From positions 186,001 to 250,000 of the forward strand of contig JADJGV010000037.1 of the NCBI GenBank assembly GCA_016707895.1: a stretch of DNA of 64,000 bases, read 5' to 3'. Position numbers and translations under genes: made by a program. Every line of letters begins with the position of its first letter. Positions within the stretch are counted from its first letter, which is position 1. This stretch comes from Myxococcales bacterium (GTDB lineage: Bacteria > Myxococcota_A > Polyangia > Haliangiales > Haliangiaceae). The notes below the pieces were generated by a model. That model did not search any database and had not been told where the DNA came from. It saw nothing but the letters and a program-made list of their open reading frames with translations. This document shows positions 47,158 through 59,736 of this stretch, in pieces.

Positions 47158-47535
47158 ATGATGTCGACCGCCACCGCCGCCACGCCCCAGCCCGCGCCGC
47201 CCCCGGCCACGGGCATCGTCATCACCGCCAACGCCGGCGCCGAGATCGCGCGCCAGCGCGACAAGCGCGGCACGCCGGACGCGGCGATCCGCGTCGGCAT
47301 CCGCGGCGGCGGCTGCACCGGCTTCACCTACGTCTTCGAGTGGGCCGACGAGCTGCGCCCGACCGACAAGCTGTTCGAGGCCCACGGCGTCAAGGTGGTC
47401 ACCGACCCCAAGAGCCTGGTCTACCTGCGCGGCATGACCCTCGACTTCGTGCGCGGCATGATGGGCCACGGCTTCAAGTTCCTGAACCCCAACGCCAAGG
47501 GCGCCTGCGGCTGCGGCGAATCCGTGCAGTTCTAG
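47158..47535 (+). CDS. iscA: A-type Fe-S carrier IscA
   Basis: 125 residues. HesB family: RVGIRGGGCTGFTYVFEW and the terminal GACGCGESVQF provide the three Cys ligands. A 20-residue Ala/Pro/Thr N-terminal extension precedes the fold. Paralogue of the ErpA-like protein at 38960. Co-operonic with iscU (13 bp gap). Confidence 0.93.
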   Translation: MMSTATAATPQPAPPPATGIVITANAGAEIARQRDKRGTPDAAIRVGIRGGGCTGFTYVFEWADELRPTDKLFEAHGVKVVTDPKSLVYLRGMTLDFVRGMMGHGFKFLNPNAKGACGCGESVQF

Positions 47536-47545
47536 CCCCACCGCG

Positions 47546-48082
47546 ATGACCGCCACCCACCTCCCCGATCCGTTCGGCGCGCTCGGCCTCGAGCCGCGCT
47601 ACGACGTCGATCCGCGCGCGCTCGAGGATCGCTTCCGGCAGCTCAGCCGCGAGGTGCACCCCGATCGCTTCGCCGGGGCGCCGGCCAGCGAGCGGGCGGC
47701 GGCGCTGTCGCGGACCCGGGCGATCAACGACGCCTACCAGGTGCTCAAGCGGCCGCAGCGGCGCGCCGAGGTGCTGCTGGCCCAGGCCGGCGTCGCGATC
47801 GGCGACCGCGAGGTGCTCAAGCCGGCGTTCCTGATGGAGATCCTCGAGCTGCGCGAGGAGCTGGCGACGGCGCGGGTCGCCGGCGACCAGGCCGCCGTCG
47901 GCCGGCTGGCGGCGGTGATGCGGGCGCGGCAGCGGGCGCTCATCGACGGGCTGGCGCCGCGGTTCGCGGCGCTGGGCGGCGGGGACGACGCGGCGATCCT
48001 CGCCGCGGTCAAGCACGACCTGATCACGCTGCGCTACGTCGACCGCTACCTCGACGAATGTGACGCGGCGCTCGACGAGTAG
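47546..48082 (+). CDS. hscB: J-domain co-chaperone HscB
   Basis: 178 residues. N-terminal J domain with LSREVHPDRFAGA (HPD motif) and a C-terminal three-helix IscU-binding domain (LMEILELREELATARVAGDQ). It brings IscU to HscA and stimulates its ATPase. Gap of 10 bp from iscA, 3 bp to hscA. Confidence 0.93.
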   Translation: MTATHLPDPFGALGLEPRYDVDPRALEDRFRQLSREVHPDRFAGAPASERAAALSRTRAINDAYQVLKRPQRRAEVLLAQAGVAIGDREVLKPAFLMEILELREELATARVAGDQAAVGRLAAVMRARQRALIDGLAPRFAALGGGDDAAILAAVKHDLITLRYVDRYLDECDAALDE

Positions 48083-48085
48083 GCC

Positions 48086-49953
<1,868 letters not shown>

Positions 49954-49957
<4 letters not shown>

Positions 49958-50322
49958 CCCGGGTCACGTTCACCAACCCCGGCGGCGCCGGGACCGCGAC
50001 GGTCACCGTCGAGGCGTCCCGCGGCGCAACCTTGCTCGAGGTCGCCGAGGAGTGCGGCGCCCGGGTCGGCCACGCCTGCGGCGGCAACCTGGCTTGCTCG
50101 ACCTGCCACGTCTACGTCGAGCGCGGCGTCGACTCGCTGGGCGAGATCAGCGACAAGGAGAACGACATCATGGACAAGGCGTGGGCGGTGCGGCCGGAGT
50201 CGCGCCTGGCCTGCCAGGCCCAGGTGGCCGCCGAGGACGTGGTGGTGACGATCAGCCCCGAGAGCCTCAAGGCCTGGCTCGACGAGCACCCCGAGCTGCG
50301 CGGCGCCTCCAAGGCGTCGTGA
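49954..50322 (+). CDS. fdx: ISC [2Fe-2S] ferredoxin
   Basis: 122 residues from the ATG overlapping hscA. Ligands in HACGGNLACSTCHVYVE (C-x5-C-x2-C) plus RLACQAQ; ISDKENDIMDKAW is typical of ISC ferredoxins. It supplies electrons for cluster assembly. Last gene of the merR-isc unit. Confidence 0.95.
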
Positions 50323-50368
50323 GGCGGCGCGCCTCGACCGCCGGGCGCTGAACCGGTAGGGTGCGGCC

Positions 50369-50782
50369 GTGCCGTTCGAGTTCTCGACCCCGGTCCGCTT
50401 CGCCGACGTCGACCACGCGGGCATCGTCTACTACCCGCGGTTCTTCCACTACTTCCACATGGCGTTCGAGGAGCTGTTCCGCGCCCGGCTGGGGCCGCGG
50501 GCCTACGTCGACCTGCTGGACAAGGACCGGGTCGGCTTCCCGGCGGTCCACGCCGAGGCCGACTACCACGCGCCGCTGAAGTTCGGCGACACCGCCACGA
50601 TCGCCTTGTCGGTGGCCAAGCTGGGCGCCACGTCGATCACCTTCCGTTATCAGGTGCGGCGCGACGACGTCCGCTGCGCCACCGGCACCGTGGTGTGCGC
50701 GGTGGTCGACCTGGCCCGGTTCAAGCCGCTGCCCATCCCCGCGAACATCCGCGCGCTGGTCGCCGATCTCGTCGAGTCCTGA
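50369..50782 (+). CDS. YbgC-like acyl-CoA thioesterase
   Basis: 137 residues from a GTG. Hotdog fold: VRFADVDHAGIVYYPRFFHY with the 4-hydroxybenzoyl-CoA thioesterase catalytic Asp, then EADYHAPLKFGDTATIALSV. It hydrolyses short or aromatic acyl-CoA thioesters. No Tol-Pal genes are nearby, so a Tol-Pal link as in E. coli is not supported. The next gene starts 12 bp downstream. Confidence 0.86.
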   Translation: MPFEFSTPVRFADVDHAGIVYYPRFFHYFHMAFEELFRARLGPRAYVDLLDKDRVGFPAVHAEADYHAPLKFGDTATIALSVAKLGATSITFRYQVRRDDVRCATGTVVCAVVDLARFKPLPIPANIRALVADLVES

Positions 50783-50794
50783 TAGAACCCGCCC

Positions 50795-51541
50795 ATGACC
50801 GCGACCGATCCCCGCCTGGCCCGCCTGCATGAGCTCCTCGCGATGCTCACCGAGCAGCGGTTCGCCAGCTCGCTGGCCGAGGTCGAGCAAGCCCTGGCGC
50901 GCTGGCGCGAGGGCGAGCTCGAGACCGTCGGCGCCCACGAGGCGGTGGTCCGCCACGTCGAGCGCGCCGACGCGATCATGCGCGAGGCCATGGCGGCCGC
51001 GACGCGCCCCGACGAGCTGGTCGCGGCCGCGGTGTCGGCCGGCTTCCTCGACGAGGCCGAGCGCGAGGCGCTGACCAAGGAGCCGCTGCCGACCCTGGCC
51101 GAGGCCCCGCCGCCGCCGGTCGCCGAGCGGCCCAAGAAGCGGGCGGTCGCCGACGCGCTCCTCGCCAAGGGCCCGATCCTGGTCCACCTCGACGCCCGCC
51201 GCGACGGGGTCGCGGTGCCGAGCCGGTTCACCCGCGAGGCCAAGCTGGTGCTGCGGTTCGGCTACGGCCTGACCCCGCCGATCCCCGACCTCACCGTCGA
51301 CGACGACGGCATCACCGGCACGCTGGTGTTCGGCGGCGTGCCGTTCCGCTGCCACCTGCCATGGACCGCGATCTTCGCGCTGATCCTCGACGGCGAGTCG
51401 CGCGGGATGGTGTGGCCGGAGGACGCGCCCGAGGCGATCGCGACCGACGGCGAGGCCGGCGAGCCCGAGCCCGACCCCGAGCCCGAGCCCGACCCGCCGC
51501 GGCGGGCCCGCCGCCCGAGCCACCTGCGCCTGGTCGACTGA
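50795..51541 (+). CDS. sspB: SspB-like ClpXP adaptor
   Basis: 248 residues. N-terminal helical part (about 1-110), then an SspB-type domain at about 125-215: LVHLDARRDGVAVPSRFTRE, LTVDDDGITGTLVFGGVPFR and HLPWTAIFALI...GMVWPED. An acidic Glu/Pro/Asp linker ends in RRPSHLRLVD, closely like the ClpX-binding tail of E. coli SspB. SspB delivers ssrA-tagged and other substrates to ClpXP. The extra N-terminal domain is not in E. coli SspB and may bind other partners. Confidence 0.8.
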   Translation: MTATDPRLARLHELLAMLTEQRFASSLAEVEQALARWREGELETVGAHEAVVRHVERADAIMREAMAAATRPDELVAAAVSAGFLDEAEREALTKEPLPTLAEAPPPPVAERPKKRAVADALLAKGPILVHLDARRDGVAVPSRFTREAKLVLRFGYGLTPPIPDLTVDDDGITGTLVFGGVPFRCHLPWTAIFALILDGESRGMVWPEDAPEAIATDGEAGEPEPDPEPEPDPPRRARRPSHLRLVD

Positions 51542-51584
51542 CCGCGCCCCGCGCGCGGAGGGGCCGCGCGTGGTTTGATGCGGC

Positions 51585-53462
51585 ATGCCCCGGGCCCCGT
51601 CGTCGACCGACGACTCCACCACCACCGCGCCGCGCACGCGCGACGCCGCGGAGCCGGCGTTCCCGACCGCCGAGACCCTGCGCGATCCGCGGTCGACCTC
51701 GTCGACGATCGACCTCGGCCTGGCGACGCCGGTCGCCACCGACGACCGCTACGATCTGCGCGAGGTGATCGGCAAGGGCGGCATGGGCGAGGTGTGGCTG
51801 GCCGACGACCGCCAGATCGGCCGCGAGGTGGCGATCAAGGTGGCCCGGGCCGGCATCGACGACGACGGCCTGGCGCGCTTCCTGCGCGAGGCCCGCATCC
51901 AGGGCCAGCTCGATCACCCGGCGGTGGTGCCGGTGCACGAGCTGGGCGCGCGCGACGGCTCGACGTACTTCACGATGAAGCGGGTGCGCGGCGAGACGCT
52001 GGCGACCTTGTGCGCGCTGCTGGCCACCGGCGACGTCGAGGCGCGCCGCCGGGCCTCGCCCCGTCGGCTGCTGACCGCGTTCGTCAGCGCCTGTCACGCG
52101 ATCGAGCTGGCCCACGCCCGCGGCGTGCTGCACCGCGACCTCAAGCCGGCCAACATCATGCTCGGCGATCACGGCGAGGTGTACGTGCTCGACTGGGGGC
52201 TGGCCAAGGTCGCCGGGGTCGGCGACGTGCCGTCGTCGACGCCCAGCCTGCCGCCCGGGCTCGACGGCGCGCTGACCGAGGCCGGGCAGTACCTCGGCAC
52301 GCCGGGCTACATGGCCCCCGAGCAGGCCCGCGGCGAACCGCTCGACGAGCGCGCCGACGTGTGGGCGCTGGGATCGACGCTGTTCGAGCTGCTCACCTAC
52401 CGGCCGCTGATCGCGCGCGGCACGCCGGCCGCGGTGATCTCGGCGACGCTGGTCGGGGTCGACGCGCGGGCGTCGCTGCGCGCCCACGGCGCCGTCGCGC
52501 CCGAACTGGAGGACGTGTGCATCCGCGCCACCGCGCTGGCGCCCGGCGATCGCTTCCGCACGGTGGCGGCGATGCGCGAGGCGATCGAGCGCTACCTCGA
52601 CGGCGATCGCGACCTCGAGCGCCGCCGCGAGCTGGCCGATCGCGCGGCGATGTGTGCCCACCGCGAGCGGGCCGCGGCGCTGGCCGGCGACGCCGGGGCC
52701 CGGGCGGTCGCGCTCGGCGAGCTGGGCCAGGCGCTGGCGCTCGATCCCAGCCACGCCCGGGCTCAGGCGCTGTTGATGGAGCTGCTGGTGGCGCCGCCGC
52801 CGGTGACGCCGCCCGAGGTCGAGCGCGCGGTGGTCGCCGCCGAGGACGCGACCTACGCGACCCTGGCCGCCGCCGGCGCGTGGATCTACGTGCTGTGGCT
52901 GCCGCTGGCGCTGTTCCTGGCGTGGATGGGCATCAAGCACGTCGACCCGCTGCTGGGCTGGGTCGGCTTCACCGTCGCCACCGCGTTCGCGATGTTGACC
53001 GCGCGCGCCCGCGGCCGCCACGACGCGCTGACGTTCTTCGCCGGGCTGGTGCTGTCGTCGACGGCGATCGCGATCGCCAGCCGGGTGTTCGGGACGATGA
53101 TCCTGACGCCGACCCTGTTCACGATGAACGCCGTGGGCTTCGCCGCGGCCGGGCGCCGGGCCTGGCTGTACCCGACGATCGCGGTGTCGCTGGTCGCCAT
53201 GATCGCCCCGGCGGTGCTTGAGGCCACCGGCGCGATCGCGGCGACCACCACCACCAGCGGCGGGGCGATCCACGTGACCTCGGCGGTCGTGACCTTCCAG
53301 GAGCCCCAGGCCACGGTGATCACGCTGGGCGCCGCGGCGCTGTTCTTGATCATGGTGACCGTCGCGGTCGGCCGTATCCGCACCCGCATGCTGGCCCAGA
53401 CCAAGCAGGCCGAGCTGGCGGCGTGGCAGCTGCGCCAGCTGGTGCCGCGGATCGAGCGTTAG
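51585..53462 (+). CDS. Hanks-type Ser/Thr kinase with multi-pass C-terminus
   Basis: 625 residues. Kinase at about 53-335: VIGKGGMGEVWLADD, EVAIKVARAG, VLHRDLKPANIML, VLDWGLAKVAG (DWG instead of DFG) and LGTPGYMAPEQARGE. Residues about 340-420 are helical, then five to six TM segments from about 430 (WIYVLWLPLALFLAW, then FFAGLVLSSTAIAIAS, then VITLGAAALFLIMVTVAV) and a short basic helix at the end. Likely an integral membrane sensor kinase. No linked regulator target. Confidence 0.9.
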   Translation: MPRAPSSTDDSTTTAPRTRDAAEPAFPTAETLRDPRSTSSTIDLGLATPVATDDRYDLREVIGKGGMGEVWLADDRQIGREVAIKVARAGIDDDGLARFLREARIQGQLDHPAVVPVHELGARDGSTYFTMKRVRGETLATLCALLATGDVEARRRASPRRLLTAFVSACHAIELAHARGVLHRDLKPANIMLGDHGEVYVLDWGLAKVAGVGDVPSSTPSLPPGLDGALTEAGQYLGTPGYMAPEQARGEPLDERADVWALGSTLFELLTYRPLIARGTPAAVISATLVGVDARASLRAHGAVAPELEDVCIRATALAPGDRFRTVAAMREAIERYLDGDRDLERRRELADRAAMCAHRERAAALAGDAGARAVALGELGQALALDPSHARAQALLMELLVAPPPVTPPEVERAVVAAEDATYATLAAAGAWIYVLWLPLALFLAWMGIKHVDPLLGWVGFTVATAFAMLTARARGRHDALTFFAGLVLSSTAIAIASRVFGTMILTPTLFTMNAVGFAAAGRRAWLYPTIAVSLVAMIAPAVLEATGAIAATTTTSGGAIHVTSAVVTFQEPQATVITLGAAALFLIMVTVAVGRIRTRMLAQTKQAELAAWQLRQLVPRIER

Positions 53463-53524
53463 GCTCGGCGACGCTGCCGGCGGGCCGCTGCGACGGGATC
53501 GTCGGCGCGGCGCGGGCGGGTGGC

Positions 53525-53615
53525 GTCCGGGGCCGGACACCCGCGGCTGTCCGGGGATGGCCGGAACGCCGGACAATCCGGACGGAATCCGGCCGTTTTG
53601 TCCGAGATTCGGACA
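53525..53615. promoter_or_regulatory. Cluster of CCGGAC palindromes before HNH remnant
   Basis: GTCCGG-GG-CCGGAC (53525-53538), further GGCCGG and CCGGAC blocks, and TGTCCGA-GAT-TCGGACA (53599-53615). They lie in the 210 bp between the kinase stop and the HNH remnant start and could be operator sites or a hairpin terminator. Confidence 0.4.
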
Positions 53616-53672
53616 GGCGACGCGAGGTGTCGGGGGGTTGCGGCTGGCGTGCGGGTTGCTTGGGGGCTGGGC

Positions 53673-55017
53673 ATGGTGGATGGTGGAGAGGGCGGACCGA
53701 AGGTGAGCGAGGTGGTGGCGGCGGCGGCGGCGGGCGCGGCGGCGGCCGCGGCGGCGGGCGCGGACGACTGGCGCGTGGTCGACCGGACGTTGCGCGGGCT
53801 GGCGCGGCGGCGGGCGGCGCTCGACGTCGAGGAGGCGGCGTGGCTGCGGCGCGCGCGGGCGCTGGGCGTCCACCGCGAGTTCGGCTTCGCGACGTTCTTC
53901 GAGTACGTCGAGCGCATCCTGGGCTACGCGCCGGGGCCAGCGCGGGAGCGGCTGCGGGTGGCCGACGCGCTCGCGGTCCTGCCGAAGCTGCGGGCGGCGA
54001 TGTCCGCCGGCGACGTCGCGTACAGCGCCGCGCGCGAGCTGACCCGGGTCGCGACCGTCGACACCGAGGCGGCGTGGCTGACGGCGGCGCCGGCACACCG
54101 TGCGGGAGATCGAGGAGATGGTCACCGGACGGCGGCGGGGCGACTCGCCGGACGATCCGCCCGACCCCGCCGCGCGGCTGCACGAGCTGCGGCTGCTGCT
54201 GCCGGCGGCGGTGCTGGGCAAGTTCACCGCGGCGCGGCGCGCGCTGGAGGCGGCGTGCGGGCACCCGCTCACCGACGGCGACCTGCTCGCGACGTTGTGC
54301 GATGGCCAGCTGGCGGGTGCCGGATCCCACGTGGAAGGTGCCGCGGCGGCGTCGCACGAGGGAGATGCCGCGGCGGCGTCCAGGCCCATGTACCAGATCG
54401 CGATCACGCGGTGCCCCGACTGCATGCGCGCGTGGCAGGACGTGGCCGGGCACACGATCGAGATCAGCGAGACCGAGCTGGCGCAGGCGTCGTGCGACGC
54501 CGAGCTGCTGGGGCGGGTCGACGGCGACAGGCCCGCGCGGGTGACCAAGACGATCCCGCCGCGGACCCGGCGCGCGGTGCTGCGGCGGGATCGCGGGCGG
54601 TGCGTGGTGCCCGGGTGTCGCAACGCGCGGTACGTCGACGTCCACCACATCGTGCCGCGCGCGGCCGGCGGCAAGCACACGCCGACCAAGCTGGCGGCGA
54701 TGTGCTCGGCGCACCACAAGGCTGCGCACGACGGCCGGCTGCGGATCGACGGGACCGCGCCTGACAAGCTGCGGGTCACGCACGCTGACGGGCGGCCCTA
54801 CGGGGCGCCGCCGTCCCACGTGGGAGACGGAAAAGCCGGGCCGCCGCCTCCTGCGGGCGGCGAAGCAGCGGTGGCTCCGTCTCAGGCCGGCGCCGAGGTG
54901 GCTCCGGCCCAGGTGGGGGGCGAGGTGGGGGCGCCGTCGGCCGCACGCAGGCGCCGCCGAGTCCAGGCTCCACCCGAAAGGAGACCGCGGGGATCCAAGA
55001 AGGCGGGTGGCCGCTGA
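53673..55017 (+). pseudogene. DUF222-HNH endonuclease gene, frameshifted
   Basis: The first part (53673 to about 54090, frame of 53673) encodes the DUF222-like helical domain (EFGFATFFEYVERILGYAPG, YSAARELTRVATVDTEAAWL). The match then continues in the +1 frame: TVREIEEMVTGRRRGDSPDD to the HNH domain (RCVVPGCRNARYVDVHHIVP, MCSAHHKAAHDGRLRI) and a basic tail to 55017. The shift is near 54088-54100, where one reading frame switches mid-domain. Either a decayed gene or a sequencing error; programmed shifting has no visible signal. Such genes are common, multicopy and horizontally spread. Confidence 0.8.
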
Positions 55018-55040
55018 CGGGCTCGTGGCGTTAGCAGTCG

Positions 55041-55403
55041 TCAGTCGCCGCGGCGGGTGAGGCGCACGCCGCAGGCGTCGGGCACGCCGGGGCAGGGCGG
55101 GGCCAGCTTCTCGAGGGTGATCGTCACGGTCACGCCGGGGTAGGCGGCGATGATCGCGTCGGCCATCGCGCCGGCCAGCGCCTCGATGAGCTTCCACGTC
55201 GACTGGGTGCCGAGCCGCACCACCAGCTCGGACAGCTTGCCGTAGTCGATCGTGTCGGCGAGGCGATCGCTCTTGCTGGCGGTCGACAGATCGCGCTCGA
55301 TCATCACGTCGACCCGGAACCGCCGGGTGCCGCGGCGCTCGGCCGCGGTGTAGCCGTGGTTGCCCTCGAACACCAGCCCGCGGACGAAGACGGCGTCGGT
55401 CAC
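55041..55403 (-). CDS. folB: Dihydroneopterin aldolase
   Basis: 120 residues from a GTG. Whole-length FolB: VFVRGLVFEGNHGYTAAERR, DRLADTIDYGKLSELV, LIEALAGAMADAI and ITLEKLAPPCPG. It splits 7,8-dihydroneopterin in folate synthesis. Located 6 bp downstream of def, on the same strand. Confidence 0.9.
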   Translation of the reverse strand: MTDAVFVRGLVFEGNHGYTAAERRGTRRFRVDVMIERDLSTASKSDRLADTIDYGKLSELVVRLGTQSTWKLIEALAGAMADAIIAAYPGVTVTITLEKLAPPCPGVPDACGVRLTRRGD

Positions 55404-55409
55404 GAGGCG

Positions 55410-55931
55410 CTACTCCTCGTCGCGGTCGCCGCGCTTGGCCAGCTTGCGCTTGATCATCTGCCGCTTGAGCGGGCCGACGAAGTCGACCAAGAGCTTGCCG
55501 GTCAGGTGATCGTTCTCGTGCAGGAGGCACCGGGCCAGGAGGCCCTCGCCCGACGCCTCGAACCAGTTGCCGTCGAGGTCCTGGGCCTTGACGGTGGTGC
55601 GCATCGGGCGCTCGACCTGGACGTAGATGTTGGGGAACGACAGGCAGCCCTCGTCAGACTTCTGCTTGTCGTCGCTCTCGAACATCACCTCGGGGTTGAC
55701 GAACGCCACCGGCGGGTCCTCCTTGGACCGGCCGGCCAGCTCGGGCTCGACGATGAACATCCGGGTCGGGTCACCCAGCTGCAGGGCCGCGATGCCGAGG
55801 CCTCGCTCGGCGTACATGGTGTCGACCAGGTCCTGGTACAGCGCGCGCAGCGCCGGCCCGAACTCGGTGACCGCGACCGACGGCTGGCGCAGCCGCGGAT
55901 CGGGCCACACGACGACTTCACGAACCGACAT
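55410..55931 (-). CDS. def: Peptide deformylase
   Basis: 173 residues. The three PDF motifs are present: GLGIAALQLG, EGCLSFP and HENDHL (the last usually HExDHL), giving Cys and two His metal ligands. It removes the formyl group from nascent proteins. A Lys/Arg-rich tail follows. First gene of a def-folB unit. Confidence 0.94.
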   Translation of the reverse strand: MSVREVVVWPDPRLRQPSVAVTEFGPALRALYQDLVDTMYAERGLGIAALQLGDPTRMFIVEPELAGRSKEDPPVAFVNPEVMFESDDKQKSDEGCLSFPNIYVQVERPMRTTVKAQDLDGNWFEASGEGLLARCLLHENDHLTGKLLVDFVGPLKRQMIKRKLAKRGDRDEE

Positions 55932-56023
55932 GGGCGCACCCTACGAAGGACCAGGCGGGCTGTCAAACCTCGACGAGGGCGCCGTTGACAAGCCCCCCGC
56001 CGGGTGCCAAGGATCCGCCCGCC

Positions 56024-57735
<1,712 letters not shown>

Positions 57736-57740
57736 CGGCC

Positions 57741-57790
57741 GCGGGCCGCGCTCAGGCGGTCATCTCGTCGCGGGCCGCGCTCAGGCGGTC
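57741..57790. repeat. 21 bp direct repeat at the ABC transporter 3' end
   Basis: GCGGGCCGCGCTCAGGCGGTC at 57741-57761 and 57770-57790. The second copy contains the ABC gene stop; the first lies in the convergent gap. A small tandem duplication. Confidence 0.75.
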
Positions 57791-59736
57791 GGGGCGGCGA
57801 ACTGCGCGTGGTACAGCGCGTGGTAGGCGCCGCCGGTGGCGAGCAGCTCGGCGTGGGTGCCCTGCTCGACGATCGCGCCGTGGTCGAGCACCAGGATGCG
57901 ATCGGCGTCGCGGATCGTCGACAGCCGGTGGGCGATCACGAAGCTGGTGCGGCCGGCGCGCAGGCGGGCCATCGCGCGCTGGACCAGGGCCTCGGTGCGG
58001 GTGTCGACCGATGAGGTCGCCTCGTCGAGGATCAGCACCGCCGGGGCGGCCAGGAACGCGCGGGCGATCGTGATCAGCTGGCGCTCGCCGGCCGACAGGT
58101 TGCCGCTGTCGGCGTCGAGCACGGTGGCGTAGCCCGCGGGCAGCGCGCGCACGAAGCGGTCGACGTAGGTGGCGCGGGCGGCGGCCAGGACCTGCTCGTC
58201 GCTGGCGGTGGGATCGCCGTAGCGGATGTTGTCGAGGATGGTGCCGCCGAACAGCCAGGTGTCCTGCAGCACCATGCCGAACGGGCGGCGGGCGGCGGCG
58301 CGCGGCACCGCGGCGAGATCGACGCCGTCGAGCAGGATCCGCCCGCCGTCGAGGTCGTAGAACCGCATCAGCAGGTTGACCAGGGTGGTCTTGCCGGCGC
58401 CGGTCGGGCCGACGATCGCGATGGTCTGGCCGGGCGCGGCGGTCAGCGACAGGCCGTCGATCAGCGGCGCGTCGGGGCGGTAGCGGAACGCGACCTCCTC
58501 GAACCGCACCTCGCCGCGCGGCGCCGCGGGCAGGCTGGCGTCGGCGCGATCGGCTGACTGGTCGGGCTCGTCGAGCAGCTCGAACACCCGCTCGGCCGAG
58601 GCCACGCCCGACTGCAGGACGTTGGCGACCTGGGCCAGCTGCGACAGGTTCTGGGTGAACTGCCGGGCGTACTGGATGAACGCCTGGACGCTGCCGAGCA
58701 GCATCGTGCCGGCGGCGACCCGCAGGCCGCCGACCACCGCGATCGCGATGTAGGTCAGGTTGCCGAGAAACTGGATCGCCGGCATCAACAGGCTCGACAC
58801 GAACTGCGCGCGGGTGCCGGCGGCGTAGAGCGCGGCGTTGGTGGCCGCGAACGTCGCCTCGACCTCGGGCCGCCGCCCGAACGCGGTGACCAGCGCGTGG
58901 CCGGCGAACGCCTCCTCGATCTGGCCGTTGAGCGCGCCGACGTGGCGCCACTGGGCGGTGAAGTCCTGCTGCGCGCGCTTGCCGATGCGCGCGGTGACCA
59001 CCACCGACAGCGGCACGGTGACCAGCGCGATCAGCGCCAGGAGCGGCGAGATCCACACCAGCATCGCCAGCACGCCGATGGCGGTCAGCGCGGCGACCAG
59101 GAGCTGCGACAGCACCTGCTGCAGGCCCATCGCGACGTTGTCGATGTCGTTGGTGACCCGGCTCAGCACCTCGCCGTGGGCCTGACGATCGAAGTAGGCG
59201 AGCGGCACCCTCATCAGCTTGGCGTCGACGTCGGCGCGCAGCCGCCGCACCGTGCCCTGGACCACGCGGTTGAGCAGGTAGCCCTGCAGCCACAGGAGCA
59301 GCGACGCCAGCGCGTAGATCGCCAGCACCCACGCCAGCAGGTGGGCCAGCGCGGTCAGGTCGACGCCGCGCCCGGGCTCGACGTCCATCGCCTCGATCAG
59401 CTCGGCGGTGCGATCGTTGCCGGCGGCGCGCAGCCGCGCCACCGCCTCGGCCCGGGACTCGCCGGCGGGCAGGCGCTGGCCGAGGTAGCCGCGGAAGATC
59501 AGGTCGGTCGCGCGGCCCAGGATGCGCGGGCCGCTCACCGACAGCGCGACGCTGGCGATCGCCAGCGCGATCACCACGGCGATCGTGCGGCGCTGCGGCG
59601 CCAGGAGGCCGATCAGCCGGCGCGCCGACGGGCCGAACCGCCGCGCCTTCTGCGGCGGGCCGAGCTGGCCGAACGGGCCGCGGATCGGGATCGCGGCGGC
59701 GCCCGAGCGCGCGGGCGGGGCGGCGGGGCGGCTCAC
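57781..59736 (-). CDS. ABC exporter half-transporter 2 (permease-ATPase)
   Basis: 651 residues from a GTG overlapping the preceding stop (GTGA). N-terminal extension of about 40 residues, six TM segments with the exporter Type I pattern (RTIAVVIALAIASVALSVSG, LLAWVLAIYALASLLLWLQG, FVSSLLMPAIQFLGNLTYIA), a 60-residue insert after TM1 (RLPAGESRAEAVARLRAAGN), and an ATPase with VGPTGAGKTTLVNLLMRFYD, NLSAGERQLITIARAF and VLILDEATSSVD. In the signature motif LSAGE replaces LSGGQ (fully canonical in neither half). Pairs with 59733. Confidence 0.9.
   Translation of the reverse strand: MSRPAAPPARSGAAAIPIRGPFGQLGPPQKARRFGPSARRLIGLLAPQRRTIAVVIALAIASVALSVSGPRILGRATDLIFRGYLGQRLPAGESRAEAVARLRAAGNDRTAELIEAMDVEPGRGVDLTALAHLLAWVLAIYALASLLLWLQGYLLNRVVQGTVRRLRADVDAKLMRVPLAYFDRQAHGEVLSRVTNDIDNVAMGLQQVLSQLLVAALTAIGVLAMLVWISPLLALIALVTVPLSVVVTARIGKRAQQDFTAQWRHVGALNGQIEEAFAGHALVTAFGRRPEVEATFAATNAALYAAGTRAQFVSSLLMPAIQFLGNLTYIAIAVVGGLRVAAGTMLLGSVQAFIQYARQFTQNLSQLAQVANVLQSGVASAERVFELLDEPDQSADRADASLPAAPRGEVRFEEVAFRYRPDAPLIDGLSLTAAPGQTIAIVGPTGAGKTTLVNLLMRFYDLDGGRILLDGVDLAAVPRAAARRPFGMVLQDTWLFGGTILDNIRYGDPTASDEQVLAAARATYVDRFVRALPAGYATVLDADSGNLSAGERQLITIARAFLAAPAVLILDEATSSVDTRTEALVQRAMARLRAGRTSFVIAHRLSTIRDADRILVLDHGAIVEQGTHAELLATGGAYHALYHAQFAAPTA

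Noticed and set aside
54088..54120. Programmed frameshift in the HNH gene
   Set aside because: No slippery heptamer or downstream structure stands out; indel or sequencing error is simpler.
54961..54985. Further copy of the CCACCCGAAA element tail
   Set aside because: Only CCACCCGAAA is shared, without hairpins, inside the coding end of the HNH remnant.
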